Source: Flavobacterium gilvum
GTDB taxonomy: Bacteria > Bacteroidota > Bacteroidia > Flavobacteriales > Flavobacteriaceae
Length of the DNA stretch: 64,000 nucleotides
NCBI RefSeq assembly: GCF_001761465.1
Contig: NZ_CP017479.1
Coordinates: 1,116,001 to 1,180,000, forward strand
Direction of reading: 5' to 3'
Position 1 is the stretch's first letter. Every line of letters begins with the position of its first letter. This document shows, piece by piece, positions 34,926 through 43,345 of the stretch. Made by a program: the position numbers and the translations under genes. The notes under the pieces are model-generated. The model worked only from the letters and a program-made list of their open reading frames with translations, did not search any database and was not told the origin of the DNA.

Positions 34926-35876
34926 ATGGACATCAAAATTCTTCATATTGACAGCAACCATCCCTTACTTTGGGAACAGTTGGAACAAGCCGGTTTTATT
35001 AATCACGCCGATTTTACTTCTACTAAACAGGAAATTGAAGCCAAAATTCAGGATTACAACGGCATAGTGATTCGAAGCCGATTTAAAATCGATAAACAGT
35101 TTCTGGACAAAGCTACCAATTTGCAATTCATTGCCCGCGTCGGCGCCGGACTGGAAAGCATTGATTGCGATTATGCGACATCCAAGAATATTGCATTGAT
35201 TGCCGCTCCCGAAGGAAATTGTAATGCGGTTGGCGAGCATACTTTGGGAATGATATTGTCTTTGTTCAACAAGTTGAATATTGCCGACAGCGAGATTCGT
35301 TGCGGGGAGTGGAACCGAGAAAAAAATCGTGGTTACGAACTAGACGGAAAAACCGTTGGGGTTATCGGTTATGGTAATATGGGAAAAGCATTTGCCAAAA
35401 AACTCCGCGGTTTTGATGTAGAAGTCTTGTGTTACGATATCAAAGAAAATGTAGGCGATGCCAATGCCAGACAGGTTTCGTTACAAGAGTTACAACAAAA
35501 AACCGACGTGTTGAGTCTGCACATTCCTTGGACTCCAGAAACGGATAAGATGGTGAATCTGGATTTTATAAACGCTTTCGCAAAAGACATCTGGATTATC
35601 AATACATCGAGAGGTAAGAATATCATCACCGCCGATTTGGTTACCGCCATGGAATCCGGAAAAGTTCTTGGTGCTGGGCTAGACGTTTTGGAATACGAAA
35701 AATTGTCTTTTGAGACGCTTTTTAAAGATAAAAACACGCCAGACGCTTTTCAATATTTACTCGATGGCCGAAAAGTGATCTTGACTCCACATATTGCCGG
35801 TTGGACTTATGAAAGCCATGAACGATTGGCTCAAGTAATTGTCGATAAAATTAAGGCTTTGTATGGGAAAATGTAA
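34926..35876 (+). CDS. D-2-hydroxyacid dehydrogenase (SerA-like family)
   Basis: 316 residues. The NAD-binding fingerprint is GKTVGVIGYGNMGKAFAKKL (GxGxxG with the acidic residue following in LCYD). The catalytic regions are ARVGAGLESIDCD, INTSRGKNIITADL (Arg) and the closing HIAGWTYESHERL (His). It should interconvert a D-2-hydroxyacid and its keto acid with NAD. 3-Phosphoglycerate (serine synthesis) is one possibility, but there is no ACT domain and the serine genes are not adjacent, so I leave the substrate open. Confidence 0.9.
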   Translation: MDIKILHIDSNHPLLWEQLEQAGFINHADFTSTKQEIEAKIQDYNGIVIRSRFKIDKQFLDKATNLQFIARVGAGLESIDCDYATSKNIALIAAPEGNCNAVGEHTLGMILSLFNKLNIADSEIRCGEWNREKNRGYELDGKTVGVIGYGNMGKAFAKKLRGFDVEVLCYDIKENVGDANARQVSLQELQQKTDVLSLHIPWTPETDKMVNLDFINAFAKDIWIINTSRGKNIITADLVTAMESGKVLGAGLDVLEYEKLSFETLFKDKNTPDAFQYLLDGRKVILTPHIAGWTYESHERLAQVIVDKIKALYGKM

Positions 35877-36193
35877 AGTTGTAAGATTTTAATTGTTTAA
35901 AAATTAATATGTTGAGATTTTTTTATAAATTAGTCGTTCATTGATTAATGAAAATGACTGGTTTAAATGAGTTGGAAAATGTCTGAATGGATTTGCTCGT
36001 TTTGGTACATTGTAACAGTTTATCGTTTCTAAAGCTTAGTCTGTTAATTGAATTTGAAAAGCATAAATTTTTGTAGAATTATTTCTACTTTTTTTTAAAT
36101 CATTTTACTACATGGGTTTTGTGGGTTAGGTTGTAATATTGCAGAGATTTTAAAGTAACTTATTAAATTAATAAACATATATAAATTTTAATT
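35877..36193. other. Non-coding gap before the TM2 gene
   Basis: No ORF worth calling. A small hairpin GTAGAA / TTCTAC followed by eight T's (36073-36096) may be a weak terminator. No clear promoter box is seen before 36194. Confidence 0.4.
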
Positions 36194-36472
36194 ATGGAGA
36201 ATTCAAAAACAGAAAATTGGAATAACCCACAGCCAATTCCTCAGGAAAACAAAAAAATATTAGCGGGAGTTTTAGCAATTGTATTGGGAGGATTAGGAGT
36301 CCATAAATTTATTCTGGGCTATAAACAGGAAGGGATAATTCAACTCATTATTGGGATAATTACTTGCGGGATGGGAGGAATAATTGGCTTTGTTGAAGGA
36401 ATTATTTATTTGACTAAGTCTGATGAAGAATTCTATCAAACCTATCAAGTCGGCAAGAAAGGTTGGTTTTAA
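36194..36472 (+). CDS. TM2 domain protein
   Basis: 92 residues. A polar N terminus is followed by the TM2 module: KKILAGVLAIVLGGLGVHKFILGYKQEG (G-x-x-G-x-H-x-F-Y/I-x-G) and a second helix GIITCGMGGIIGFVEGIIYL. Two closely spaced transmembrane helices are joined by a short turn. TM2 proteins are small membrane proteins of unclear role. It stands alone, with a terminator 22 bases after the stop. A second TM2 gene begins 197 bp downstream. Confidence 0.88.
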   Translation: MENSKTENWNNPQPIPQENKKILAGVLAIVLGGLGVHKFILGYKQEGIIQLIIGIITCGMGGIIGFVEGIIYLTKSDEEFYQTYQVGKKGWF

Positions 36473-36493
36473 AACAAATAATTAAGAAAATAA

Positions 36494-36533
36494 TGATCTC
36501 GCCTTGTCTTTTTGTAGGGCGGGATTTTTTTTG
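36494..36533 (+). terminator. Intrinsic terminator of the first TM2 gene
   Basis: ATCTCGCC...GGGCGGGAT hairpin (one mismatch) followed by eight T's. Confidence 0.75.
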
Positions 36534-36668
36534 ATTTATTTTTAGAAGAAATCATAGAGATGATTTTTGTCATAAGATATTTCTGTTATTATTTATATAT
36601 TAGCAGTATTATGGAGTAACCGAAAATCCAAAACAGAGTAGGGATTATAACCAACAAACCAAATAATA

Positions 36669-37007
36669 ATGGATTCACAAAAAGTTGACATGTTCATGAT
36701 GATGAACGCTAAGTGTTTTGAAGCGCATCATTTAAATACCATTCGAGAAAAACTAATAAGCCTAGATGATAGTCAATGGCAGAGATTACAATTAACCCAG
36801 TTTAAAGACCCGACTACCTCATTACTGATTTCAATTTTTGCCGGACAACTTGGAATTGACCGTTTTTTTATTGGAGATACGGGGATGGGTGTTGGAAAGT
36901 TACTTACTTGTGGAGGTTTTGGTATTTGGGCTATTGTAGATTGGTTCTTGATTCAAGGAGCGACAAGAGAAAAAAACGCAACTGCTTTTAATAACGCATT
37001 TCTATAA
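36669..37007 (+). CDS. TM2 domain protein, first gene of a membrane operon
   Basis: 112 residues. The N-terminal half (about 1-50) is soluble: MMNAKCFEAHHLNTIREKL, LDDSQWQRLQ. The second half is a TM2 pair: ISIFAGQLGIDRFFIGDTGMGVGKLLTCGGFGIWAIVDWFLI, where D in GIDRF replaces the usual H. The DUF2752 gene starts 3 bp after its stop codon, and two more genes follow with overlaps, so this is the head of a tight operon ending with an M48 protease. Confidence 0.87.
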   Translation: MDSQKVDMFMMMNAKCFEAHHLNTIREKLISLDDSQWQRLQLTQFKDPTTSLLISIFAGQLGIDRFFIGDTGMGVGKLLTCGGFGIWAIVDWFLIQGATREKNATAFNNAFL

Positions 37008-37010
37008 AAT

Positions 37011-37423
37011 ATGTCCAGAAACAAGCTTTATATCTTGATTCTTATTGCTTGTTTTTTGGGGTATAGTTGGTTGCTCTTTTTAAAGTTGACACCCGTTAAA
37101 AATTCAGGTTTGGATTTGACAGTGTGTATTTTTAAAAGAGTAACCGGATTACCGTGCCCCTCTTGTGGTACAACGCGAGCTGTTTCCTATCTGTTTACCG
37201 GCGAAATTGTAAAATCGGTATTTCTAAATCCTTTTGGGGTTTTGGTTGCCGTTATTATGGTTGTTTCTCCTGTTTGGATTATTTGGGATACTATCACAAA
37301 AAATATTCTTTTTACAATTTTTATATTAAAATCGAAAAGCTAATTAAAAAGAAACAAATTGCCATTCCATTGATCGTATTAGTTCTTATCAATTGGGTTT
37401 GGAATATATACAAACACTTATGA
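37011..37423 (+). pseudogene. DUF2752 membrane protein, frame-disrupted
   Basis: The first segment (37011-37343, 110 aa) has a signal-anchor helix and the family signature FKRVTGLPCPSCGTTRAVSYLFTGE (CPxCGxTR). It then switches to ILFTIFILKSKS and stops. The -1 frame supplies the expected C terminus (YSFYNFYIKIEKLIKKKQ then VLINWVWNIYKHL) with its TGA at 37421-37423, overlapping the next gene's ATG by ATGA. That overlap strongly supports a single ~137-aa original gene. The break lies in six A's at 37298-37303. One missing A restores the frame, and A AAA AAT is also a -1 slippery heptamer. DUF2752 proteins have no established function. Confidence 0.8.
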
Positions 37424-37869
37424 TCGCATCACAAAAATTTAATTATAAACCCTACGACAGTGAACTAGAAAGAGCATCGAACAGTTATTTGATGTCACTT
37501 GTAGTAGTTCTTTGTGGCCTACCATTGCCGATAATGAATTTGTTGGCATCTGTTTTCTTTTATTTGGGAAATAGGAAAAGCACCGTTTTTGTAAAATGGC
37601 ATTGTACACAGGCCTTATTGTCTCAATTGGGTATGTTTTTCTTTAATACCGTTGGTTTTTGGTGGACAATTTCCATTGTTTTTGACGGAGCAGAATTGAC
37701 CAATCGGTACATTGCTTATATAATTACAATCGTAGGGTTTAATCTGCTGGAATTTATTTTCACGCTTTATCTGGCCGCTCAAACCAGAAAAGGAAATCAT
37801 ATCGAAATGTATTTCTTTTCGGATGTTACTAATTTAATCTGCAAGACTAATTATGAAAGCACTATTTAA
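37420..37869 (+). CDS. DUF4870-like four-helix membrane protein
   Basis: 149 residues starting at the ATG at 37420, which overlaps the restored DUF2752 stop (ATGA). Three to four hydrophobic segments occur (about 26-52, 71-88 and 97-119). VKWHCTQALLSQLGMFFFNTVG is similar to the F-x-x-W-H-x-x-Q-A-L motif in DUF4870 and Tic20-like proteins. No catalytic residues are seen. It overlaps the M48 protease start by 17 bp, so the two are surely co-translated. It may be a membrane partner for that protease. Confidence 0.75.
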   Translation: MIASQKFNYKPYDSELERASNSYLMSLVVVLCGLPLPIMNLLASVFFYLGNRKSTVFVKWHCTQALLSQLGMFFFNTVGFWWTISIVFDGAELTNRYIAYIITIVGFNLLEFIFTLYLAAQTRKGNHIEMYFFSDVTNLICKTNYESTI

Positions 37870-38650
37870 AGGATTATCAATAGTTGCCGCTTTCTTTGGA
37901 ATTTGGATTTTATTGTCTCAGGTTGATTACATCACTTTTTTCAAAATAGACAAAGCCAAAAGCGTCACTGAAAAGAAAGTTGGTGATATGATTTGGGACC
38001 AAATCAAACAGACGGAAGACATAATAGTCAATGACTCGATTACGAAATCCTTGGACAAGTTACTGAAACCCTTGTGTAAGGAAAACGGAATTGAGCGCGA
38101 TAGCCTGAAAGTTCATATCATCAAGAAAGACGAAGTGAATGCTTTTGCATTGCCAGACGGACATTTGGTAGTGTATTCCGGATTGATTGAAGCATCAAAG
38201 AACGAACAGGCTTTAATTGGTGTTTTGGGGCATGAAATAGCTCATATTGAGAAAAATCATGTGATGGAAAAATTATCCAAAGAAATTGGATTCTCAGTAC
38301 TGATGTCAATAACAACTGGTAATAATAATTCAGGAGTTATTCGCGAAGTTATGCATACTTTGTCTTCTTCGGCTTATGATCGTGCTCTGGAAAAAGAAGC
38401 CGACATCGCCAGTGTGGAATATATGTTGAAAGCTAAAGTTGATCCCGCACCATTTGCCGATTTTATGTATGAAATGTCTTTTAACAATAAATTGGAAAGT
38501 GCATTGTCGTGGATAAATTCTCATCCCGAATCGGAGGAAAGGGCTAAATACATTCTGGAATATATAAAAGGAAAAAAAGTCAACAAAAAGTCTTTCTTGA
38601 CCAAAAAAGAATGGGATACTTTTAAGAAATCAGTAAAAGAATATGAATAA
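37853..38650 (+). CDS. M48 family metallopeptidase
   Basis: 265 residues. An N-terminal membrane anchor (LSIVAAFFGIWILLSQV) precedes an extracytoplasmic M48 domain. The zinc motif is LGHEIAHIEKNH (H127, E128, H131), and the third ligand Glu is in ALEKEADIASVEYM. NAFALPDGHLVVYSGLI and SWINSHPESEERAKY complete the family pattern. It is related to the periplasmic BepA/LoiP group, which controls outer-membrane protein quality. It is the last gene of the TM2-DUF2752-DUF4870-like-M48 operon. Confidence 0.92.
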   Translation: MKALFKGLSIVAAFFGIWILLSQVDYITFFKIDKAKSVTEKKVGDMIWDQIKQTEDIIVNDSITKSLDKLLKPLCKENGIERDSLKVHIIKKDEVNAFALPDGHLVVYSGLIEASKNEQALIGVLGHEIAHIEKNHVMEKLSKEIGFSVLMSITTGNNNSGVIREVMHTLSSSAYDRALEKEADIASVEYMLKAKVDPAPFADFMYEMSFNNKLESALSWINSHPESEERAKYILEYIKGKKVNKKSFLTKKEWDTFKKSVKEYE

Positions 38651-38758
38651 TTCTGATTTGTATTGATTAGTCAGTCAGTTAAAATTGAGTCATCCAAACT
38701 TGCAAATGGAAGTGCATAAAATCAAAGCATTTTAATTTTTATAAAGAAATAAATCACA

Positions 38759-38852
38759 CCATAGCCAATGGTTTCAACCGTTGGTACGTTTGAATACAGT
38801 ATCAATTGTTATTATAATCGCTGCCGCCAACGGTTGAAACCGTTAGCTATGG
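38759..38852. repeat. Inverted repeat with 26-bp arms
   Basis: CCATAGCCAATGGTTTCAAC and six more bases (38759-38784), and a right arm (38827-38852) that is its reverse complement with two mismatches. Loop about 42 bases. Lies between convergent genes. Confidence 0.82.
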
Positions 38853-38924
38853 AATCACACAATCATATTTAATAAAGTTCTTCAGAATAAATCAGATTTA
38901 TTGTTTTTCATTCTGAATTAGTGT

Positions 38925-38964
38925 AAAAAAAGTCCCGTTTTGCAAGGCAAAACGGGACTTTTTT
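38925..38964. terminator. Bidirectional terminator
   Basis: AAAAAGTCCCGTTTTGC, three-base loop, GCAAAACGGGACTTTTTT. T tracts on both strands serve the M48 operon and the convergent OlsF-like gene. Confidence 0.9.
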
Positions 38965-38998
38965 ATATATCAGAAACCTCAAATCGTTAATCAAAAAT

Positions 38999-40801
38999 CT
39001 ACTCTTCTTTGTCGTTGAGTTTGCGTTCCAATTCGGCTTGAAATTCTTCCATAACAGGTCGAACCGTACTATCAGGAATATCCGAAATCCGTATGTACAT
39101 CAATCCGTCAATGGCGTTGTTGAACAAAGGATCGACATTAAAAGCAACTACTCGGGCATTTTGTTTGATGTATTTCTTTATCAAAACAGGTAGTCGTAAA
39201 GAACCCGGTTCCAATTCGTCAATCAATTTGTCAAATTTATTCAAATCAGCTTCGGCTTCATCAAAAATGAAATCTTTATCAGCATCTTTCAGTTTTACCC
39301 TAAAAGCTTTTTTAGGATGAATATATTGGGCTATATAAGGATCATAAAAATTGGATTTCATGAATTCAATCATCAATGACTTGGAGAAATCCGAGAATTG
39401 ATTACTGATACTTACTCCGCCAATTAAGAATTTATGTTCCGGATAATGTAGCGTAATATGAATGATTCCTTTCCAAAGCAGGAAAAGGGGCATTGGTTTT
39501 TGCTGATATTCTTTGACAATAAAGGCGCGTCCCATTTCGATGGAATGGTGAAGCATTTCATGTAATTCAGGTTCAAAACGGAATAAGTCGGTTAGATAAA
39601 AACCTTCAATTCCATACTTAGGAAAGATTTCAGAACCCAATCCCATTCTATAGGCACCGGCAATTTTTTGCTCATCATTATCCCATAAAAACATATGGCG
39701 GTAATGTTTGTCGTATTCGTCAATGTCAATAGATTCGTTGGTTCCTTCGCCTACTTCCCTAAAAGTGATTTCTCTCAAACGACCTATTTCATGAAGCACA
39801 TCCGGAATTTCTTTTGCTTTGGCAAAAAAGACTTCATAGTTTTTGCTTTGCAATAGTCTATGGTCGTTTTTTCGCAAAGTATCAATTTCTTTGACAATCT
39901 TTTCCTGGCTGGCAGCAGAGGCTATTTCTTTTGGGTTTTTTGGTAGCTTTAAGTTAGGTGTGGCCAAAAACGGAGTTTCTTTTTCAAAAGGATTCGCCAG
40001 CATATAGGTTTTCTTTCTAAGAAATTCCGTGTATTCTTCGATTGATTCGTATTCGTTTTGTTCGGCTACCGAAATAGGTTTTCCGATTCGTACTTTTATC
40101 ACGCGGTTTTTTTGCGTCAATAATTCCGATGGTAATTTGGCAGTTCTTAAGGTGTCGTCTATTTTGGATAAAAAATAAAATAAACGGCTGTTTTTGGCGT
40201 GGAAATAAATAGGAACTACTGGAACCTGAGCTTTTCGAATTACTTTGATCGCTCCTTCTTCCCATGCTCTGTCAACGACTAATTTTCCATCTTTGTAAGT
40301 AGAAACTTCACCTGCGGGAAACATTCCCAACGGTTTTCCGTCTCTAAGATGGCGTAAAGTTTCCTTAATTCCAACCACGCTGGACTTCGCATCTTTATGG
40401 TTTTCAAAAGGATTTACCGGCATGATATACGGTTTCATCGGATTAATGCGATGCAGTAAAAAATTGGCTATTATTTTAAAATTAGGCTCTTTTTCAAGCA
40501 TTAATTTCAATAATAATATTCCATCGATTCCACCCAGCGGATGATTTGAAATAGTAATATAGGCGCCATCTTTTGGCAAACGTTTAAAATCTTCTTCAGG
40601 AATTTCAAATTTAATTTGAAACTCATCCAATATGGCGTTAAGGAATGGCAACTCTTTCAAGTGTTTGTTCCTGTCATAAATTTTATTTAAGGTCGAAATC
40701 TTCAAAGCTTTCATTAATAACCAACCCGAAAAAGTACCGAAAACCCCGTACTTATCCGTTTTTATTGCTTTTGCGACTTCTTTTGCGGTAACTAAACCCA
40801 T
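38999..40801 (-). CDS. olsF: OlsF-like bifunctional acyltransferase (ornithine/aminolipid synthesis)
   Basis: 600 residues in two parts. The N-terminal ~280 residues are an LPLAT domain: ISNHPLGGIDG (H87 and D93), MFPAGEVSTYKDG and VVPIYFHAKNSRLFY. From about 310 there is a hemolysin/GNAT-like N-acyltransferase domain of the OlsB type: EIGRLREITFREVGEGT, YDKHYRHMFLWDN, AGAYRMGLGSEI and YLTDLFRFEPE. In OlsF-type fusions the C-terminal domain N-acylates the amino acid and the N-terminal domain adds the ester-linked chain, giving phosphate-free membrane aminolipids. Which amino acid (ornithine, glycine or another) is used here cannot be read from the sequence. Confidence 0.85.
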   Translation of the reverse strand: MGLVTAKEVAKAIKTDKYGVFGTFSGWLLMKALKISTLNKIYDRNKHLKELPFLNAILDEFQIKFEIPEEDFKRLPKDGAYITISNHPLGGIDGILLLKLMLEKEPNFKIIANFLLHRINPMKPYIMPVNPFENHKDAKSSVVGIKETLRHLRDGKPLGMFPAGEVSTYKDGKLVVDRAWEEGAIKVIRKAQVPVVPIYFHAKNSRLFYFLSKIDDTLRTAKLPSELLTQKNRVIKVRIGKPISVAEQNEYESIEEYTEFLRKKTYMLANPFEKETPFLATPNLKLPKNPKEIASAASQEKIVKEIDTLRKNDHRLLQSKNYEVFFAKAKEIPDVLHEIGRLREITFREVGEGTNESIDIDEYDKHYRHMFLWDNDEQKIAGAYRMGLGSEIFPKYGIEGFYLTDLFRFEPELHEMLHHSIEMGRAFIVKEYQQKPMPLFLLWKGIIHITLHYPEHKFLIGGVSISNQFSDFSKSLMIEFMKSNFYDPYIAQYIHPKKAFRVKLKDADKDFIFDEAEADLNKFDKLIDELEPGSLRLPVLIKKYIKQNARVVAFNVDPLFNNAIDGLMYIRISDIPDSTVRPVMEEFQAELERKLNDKEE

Positions 40802-40998
40802 TTATTTTTTTCTTTTTTGAGCAAGAAGCAAAGATAGCAAAATACTCCATTTTTATGTTTTTTTTTTGAACCAATCTTTCTCCTTTTTACTATTTTTGGA
40901 ATCCATAAAAATAATAATCATCGGGATTTTTGCTAAAAAATTGGTTTTGAAGAACCTGTTTGGCGTAAAACGTAATTCCGGAAAAAAACGTACACTAA

Positions 40999-41760
40999 AT
41001 GAAAATAATCTCATACAATGTAAACGGAATCCGTGCAGCTATTACAAAAGGATTTTTAGAATGGTTGCAACACGCCAACCCAGACGTTATTTGTTTGCAG
41101 GAAATCAAGGCGACTGAGGAGCAAATCCCCGTTTCTGATATTACCGCTGCAGGCTATCCGTATCAATATTATTTCCCGGCAACCAAAAAAGGCTACAGTG
41201 GTGTCGCCATTCTTTCCAAAATTGAACCCAAAAATGTGGTGTATGGAACCGGAATTGAGCACATGGATTTTGAGGGACGTAACCTTCGTGCCGATTTTGA
41301 AGGTTGTTCTGTGATGAGTCTTTATTTGCCTTCGGGTACTAATGGAGATCGTTTGAGTCATAAGTTTATGTACATGGATGATTTTCAGAATTATATTGAC
41401 GATCTTAAAAAAGAAGTTCCCAATCTTATTATCTGCGGAGATTATAACATTTGCCACGAGGCTATTGATATTCACGACCCAATTAGGAATAAAACCGTTT
41501 CGGGATTTTTGCCCGAGGAAAGAGCTTGGCTCGATAAATTCATGAAATCCGGTTTTGTTGATAGTTTCCGTCATTTCAATAAAGAACCTCACCAATATTC
41601 CTGGTGGAGTTACCGCGCCGGAGCCAGAGGAAATAACAAAGGTTGGCGTATCGATTACAATTTAGTCAGCGATTCATTAAAAGAAAAACTCAAAAGAGCC
41701 GTTATATTACCAGATGCTATGCATTCTGACCATTGTCCGGTTTTGGTCGAAATTGAGTAA
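40999..41760 (+). CDS. xth: Exodeoxyribonuclease III
   Basis: 253 residues, the usual length. The endonuclease/exonuclease/phosphatase fold is seen in MKIISYNVNGIRAAI, VICLQEIKA (catalytic Glu), YSGVAILSKIEP, NLIICGDYNICHE (Asp/Asn pair) and the C-terminal WRIDYNLVS with SDHCPVLVEIE (active-site Asp-His). It removes nucleotides from 3' ends and incises at abasic sites in base excision repair. Monocistronic and on the plus strand, opposite to the OlsF-like gene. Confidence 0.95.
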   Translation: MKIISYNVNGIRAAITKGFLEWLQHANPDVICLQEIKATEEQIPVSDITAAGYPYQYYFPATKKGYSGVAILSKIEPKNVVYGTGIEHMDFEGRNLRADFEGCSVMSLYLPSGTNGDRLSHKFMYMDDFQNYIDDLKKEVPNLIICGDYNICHEAIDIHDPIRNKTVSGFLPEERAWLDKFMKSGFVDSFRHFNKEPHQYSWWSYRAGARGNNKGWRIDYNLVSDSLKEKLKRAVILPDAMHSDHCPVLVEIE

Positions 41761-41799
41761 TCCATCGCAAAACAAAAAAACAATTCTTGAAATTTTTAT

Positions 41800-41886
41800 G
41801 GAGCCAATCCAGCTATTCGTTACAATCTTATGAGCCGAACCCCGGCTCATAAGGATTTTCACTGCTATCTGGGCTAGGGCATTCCA
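41800..41886 (+). repeat. Structured dispersed element, copy 2 (possible structured RNA)
   Basis: GGAGCCAATCCAGCTATTCG to CTATCTGGGCTAGGGCATT. The central stem CTTATGAGCCG / CGGCTCATAAG (11 bp) differs in sequence from copy 1 (26218-26305) but remains fully paired. The outer CCAG/CTGG pair replaces CCCG/CGGG. It lies between xth and the OmpA gene, in the same orientation as copy 1. Confidence 0.75.
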
Positions 41887-41940
41887 TATTTCAAGATCCT
41901 TTGATTTTTTAAATAAGAGCATAAATTACAATAATAAAAA

Positions 41941-42027
41941 CCACCCCGCCCGTTGGGCACCCCTCCGGAGGAGGGGAAGTCGTTTAAATTCCCCTCCTCC
42001 GGAGGGGTGCCTGGAAGGCGGGGTGGT
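41941..42027. repeat. GC-rich inverted repeat (CCCCTCC/GGGGTGCCC family), second copy
   Basis: CCACCCCGCC at the left end pairs with GGCGGGGTGG at the right. The interior GGGCACCCCTCCGGAGGAGG also pairs with its mirror around a short TA-rich centre. Relative of 17742-17854. T's follow the right end, so it may also terminate transcription after xth. Confidence 0.85.
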
Positions 42028-42073
42028 TTTTTAGGTTTTCAAAAAAGAAGATAAAAAATAAAAACAAACTAAA

Positions 42074-43012
42074 ATGATAAAAAGAATTTCCATCGGACTT
42101 TTAATTATGGCGTTGCCCACGTCTTGTGTTTCCAAGAAAATCTACAACGATCTTGAAGCGCAATATGCTGATCTGAAAAAAGAAAACCAAACAATGGCCG
42201 ACGAAAATGCCGCTTTATTGGCATCCAAAAAGCAATTGGAGTCTGATAAAACTGCTTTGCAATCCAAATTGGATAATGTAAATGCCAACTTGGCCAAAGT
42301 TCAGGCCGATTATGATGCCGCCAAAAACAAAATGAAGGTGATGCAGGATTCTTATGCCGCTTTGGAAAAAAACAGCAATGAAGCTTTGGAAGCAAATATG
42401 AAAAAGAATCGTGATTTATTGGCACAGCTCGATGCAAAAGCCAAAGCATTGGCCACTGAACAGAACAAATTAAACGAAAGCAGTCAACGTTTGAAAGAAT
42501 TGGAAGATTTAATTGCAGCTAAAGAAGCCAGCATGAAAAAACTAAAAGAAACTCTTTCCAAAGCGTTGAATGGTTTTGAAGGAAAAGGCTTGACTGTTGA
42601 ACAAAAAAACGGGAAAGTATATGTTTCGATGGAAAATAAATTGCTGTTCAGTTCTGGTAGTTGGGCAGTGGGAACAGAAGGGAAAAAAGCGGTTGTCGAA
42701 GTAGGGAAAGTTCTTGGAGATAATCCAGACATTTCTGTATTGATAGAAGGGCATACTGATAATGATCCGTATGTAGGCTCGGGAACAATTAATGATAACT
42801 GGGATCTTTCGACCAAAAGAGCCACAGCGATTGTCAATATTTTGGGTGAAAATGGTAAAGTGAACAAACAAAATCTTACTGCCGCAGGAAGAAGTGAATA
42901 CGCACCGGTAGCCAGTAATGCAACACCTGAAGGGAAATCCAAAAACCGAAGAATCGAAATTATCCTGACTCCAAGATTGGACGAAATTTCAAAAATGTTG
43001 AATCAGTTTTAG
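42074..43012 (+). CDS. OmpA family lipoprotein with long coiled coil
   Basis: 312 residues. Lipobox MALPTSC (lipidated Cys18). A coiled coil spans about residues 25-165 (repeated heptad-rich Lys/Ala/Leu/Gln sequence). The OmpA C-terminal domain has ISVLIEGHTDNDPYVG, NWDLSTKRATAIVNIL and KSKNRRIEIIL, which bind diaminopimelate in peptidoglycan. It probably anchors the outer membrane to the cell wall. A terminator follows at 43056. Confidence 0.92.
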   Translation: MIKRISIGLLIMALPTSCVSKKIYNDLEAQYADLKKENQTMADENAALLASKKQLESDKTALQSKLDNVNANLAKVQADYDAAKNKMKVMQDSYAALEKNSNEALEANMKKNRDLLAQLDAKAKALATEQNKLNESSQRLKELEDLIAAKEASMKKLKETLSKALNGFEGKGLTVEQKNGKVYVSMENKLLFSSGSWAVGTEGKKAVVEVGKVLGDNPDISVLIEGHTDNDPYVGSGTINDNWDLSTKRATAIVNILGENGKVNKQNLTAAGRSEYAPVASNATPEGKSKNRRIEIILTPRLDEISKMLNQF

Positions 43013-43345
43013 GAAAAAGATTCTGAGTTGCTGAGATTCTAAGTAACTAAGATTGAAAAGTTCGCCGTTAAAAGCGAACTTTTTTGTTAATTATGCTATT
43101 TGCCTTTCCTGCAAGGTTTTTTTCCAAACCTTGTAGGTATTGATGATTGAGACTTACAAGGAAAAAGATTCTGAGTTGCTGAGATTCTAAGTTTCTAAGA
43201 TTAAAAAAGTTCGCTTTTATAGTGGACTTTTTTTGTTAATATTTAGGTAAAGCCAAACTAAGAAAGGATAACTAATTTTTATATTTGCTCAAATTAAAAA
43301 TCTTAGCAACTTAGAGACTCAGAGTCTTAGCAATTTTAAAAAAAA
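43013..43345. repeat. Gap with direct and inverted short repeats
   Basis: AAAAAGATTCTGAGTTGCTG and the next 20 bases occur twice (43014-43055 and 43161-43203) with small changes. A related sequence in inverse orientation (AATCTTAGCAACTTAGAGAC onwards) lies at 43298-43332, just before the Tas-like gene. These are 6-8 base word repeats around GAGATTCTAAG. No gene seen. Confidence 0.7.
43056..43086 (+). terminator. Intrinsic terminator of the OmpA gene
   Basis: AAAAGTTCGC / GCGAACTTTT stem with an 8-base loop and a T tract. Confidence 0.8.

Larger units (their letters stand above)
38651..38998. other. Gap with inverted repeat and bidirectional terminator
   Basis: Holds the inverted repeat at 38759-38852 and the terminator at 38925-38964. 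Nothing else is recognised. Confidence 0.6.

Noticed and set aside
37154..37423. Separate gene in the second frame of DUF2752
   Set aside because: Only its C-terminal part is protein-like; it is the continuation of the frame-broken DUF2752 gene.
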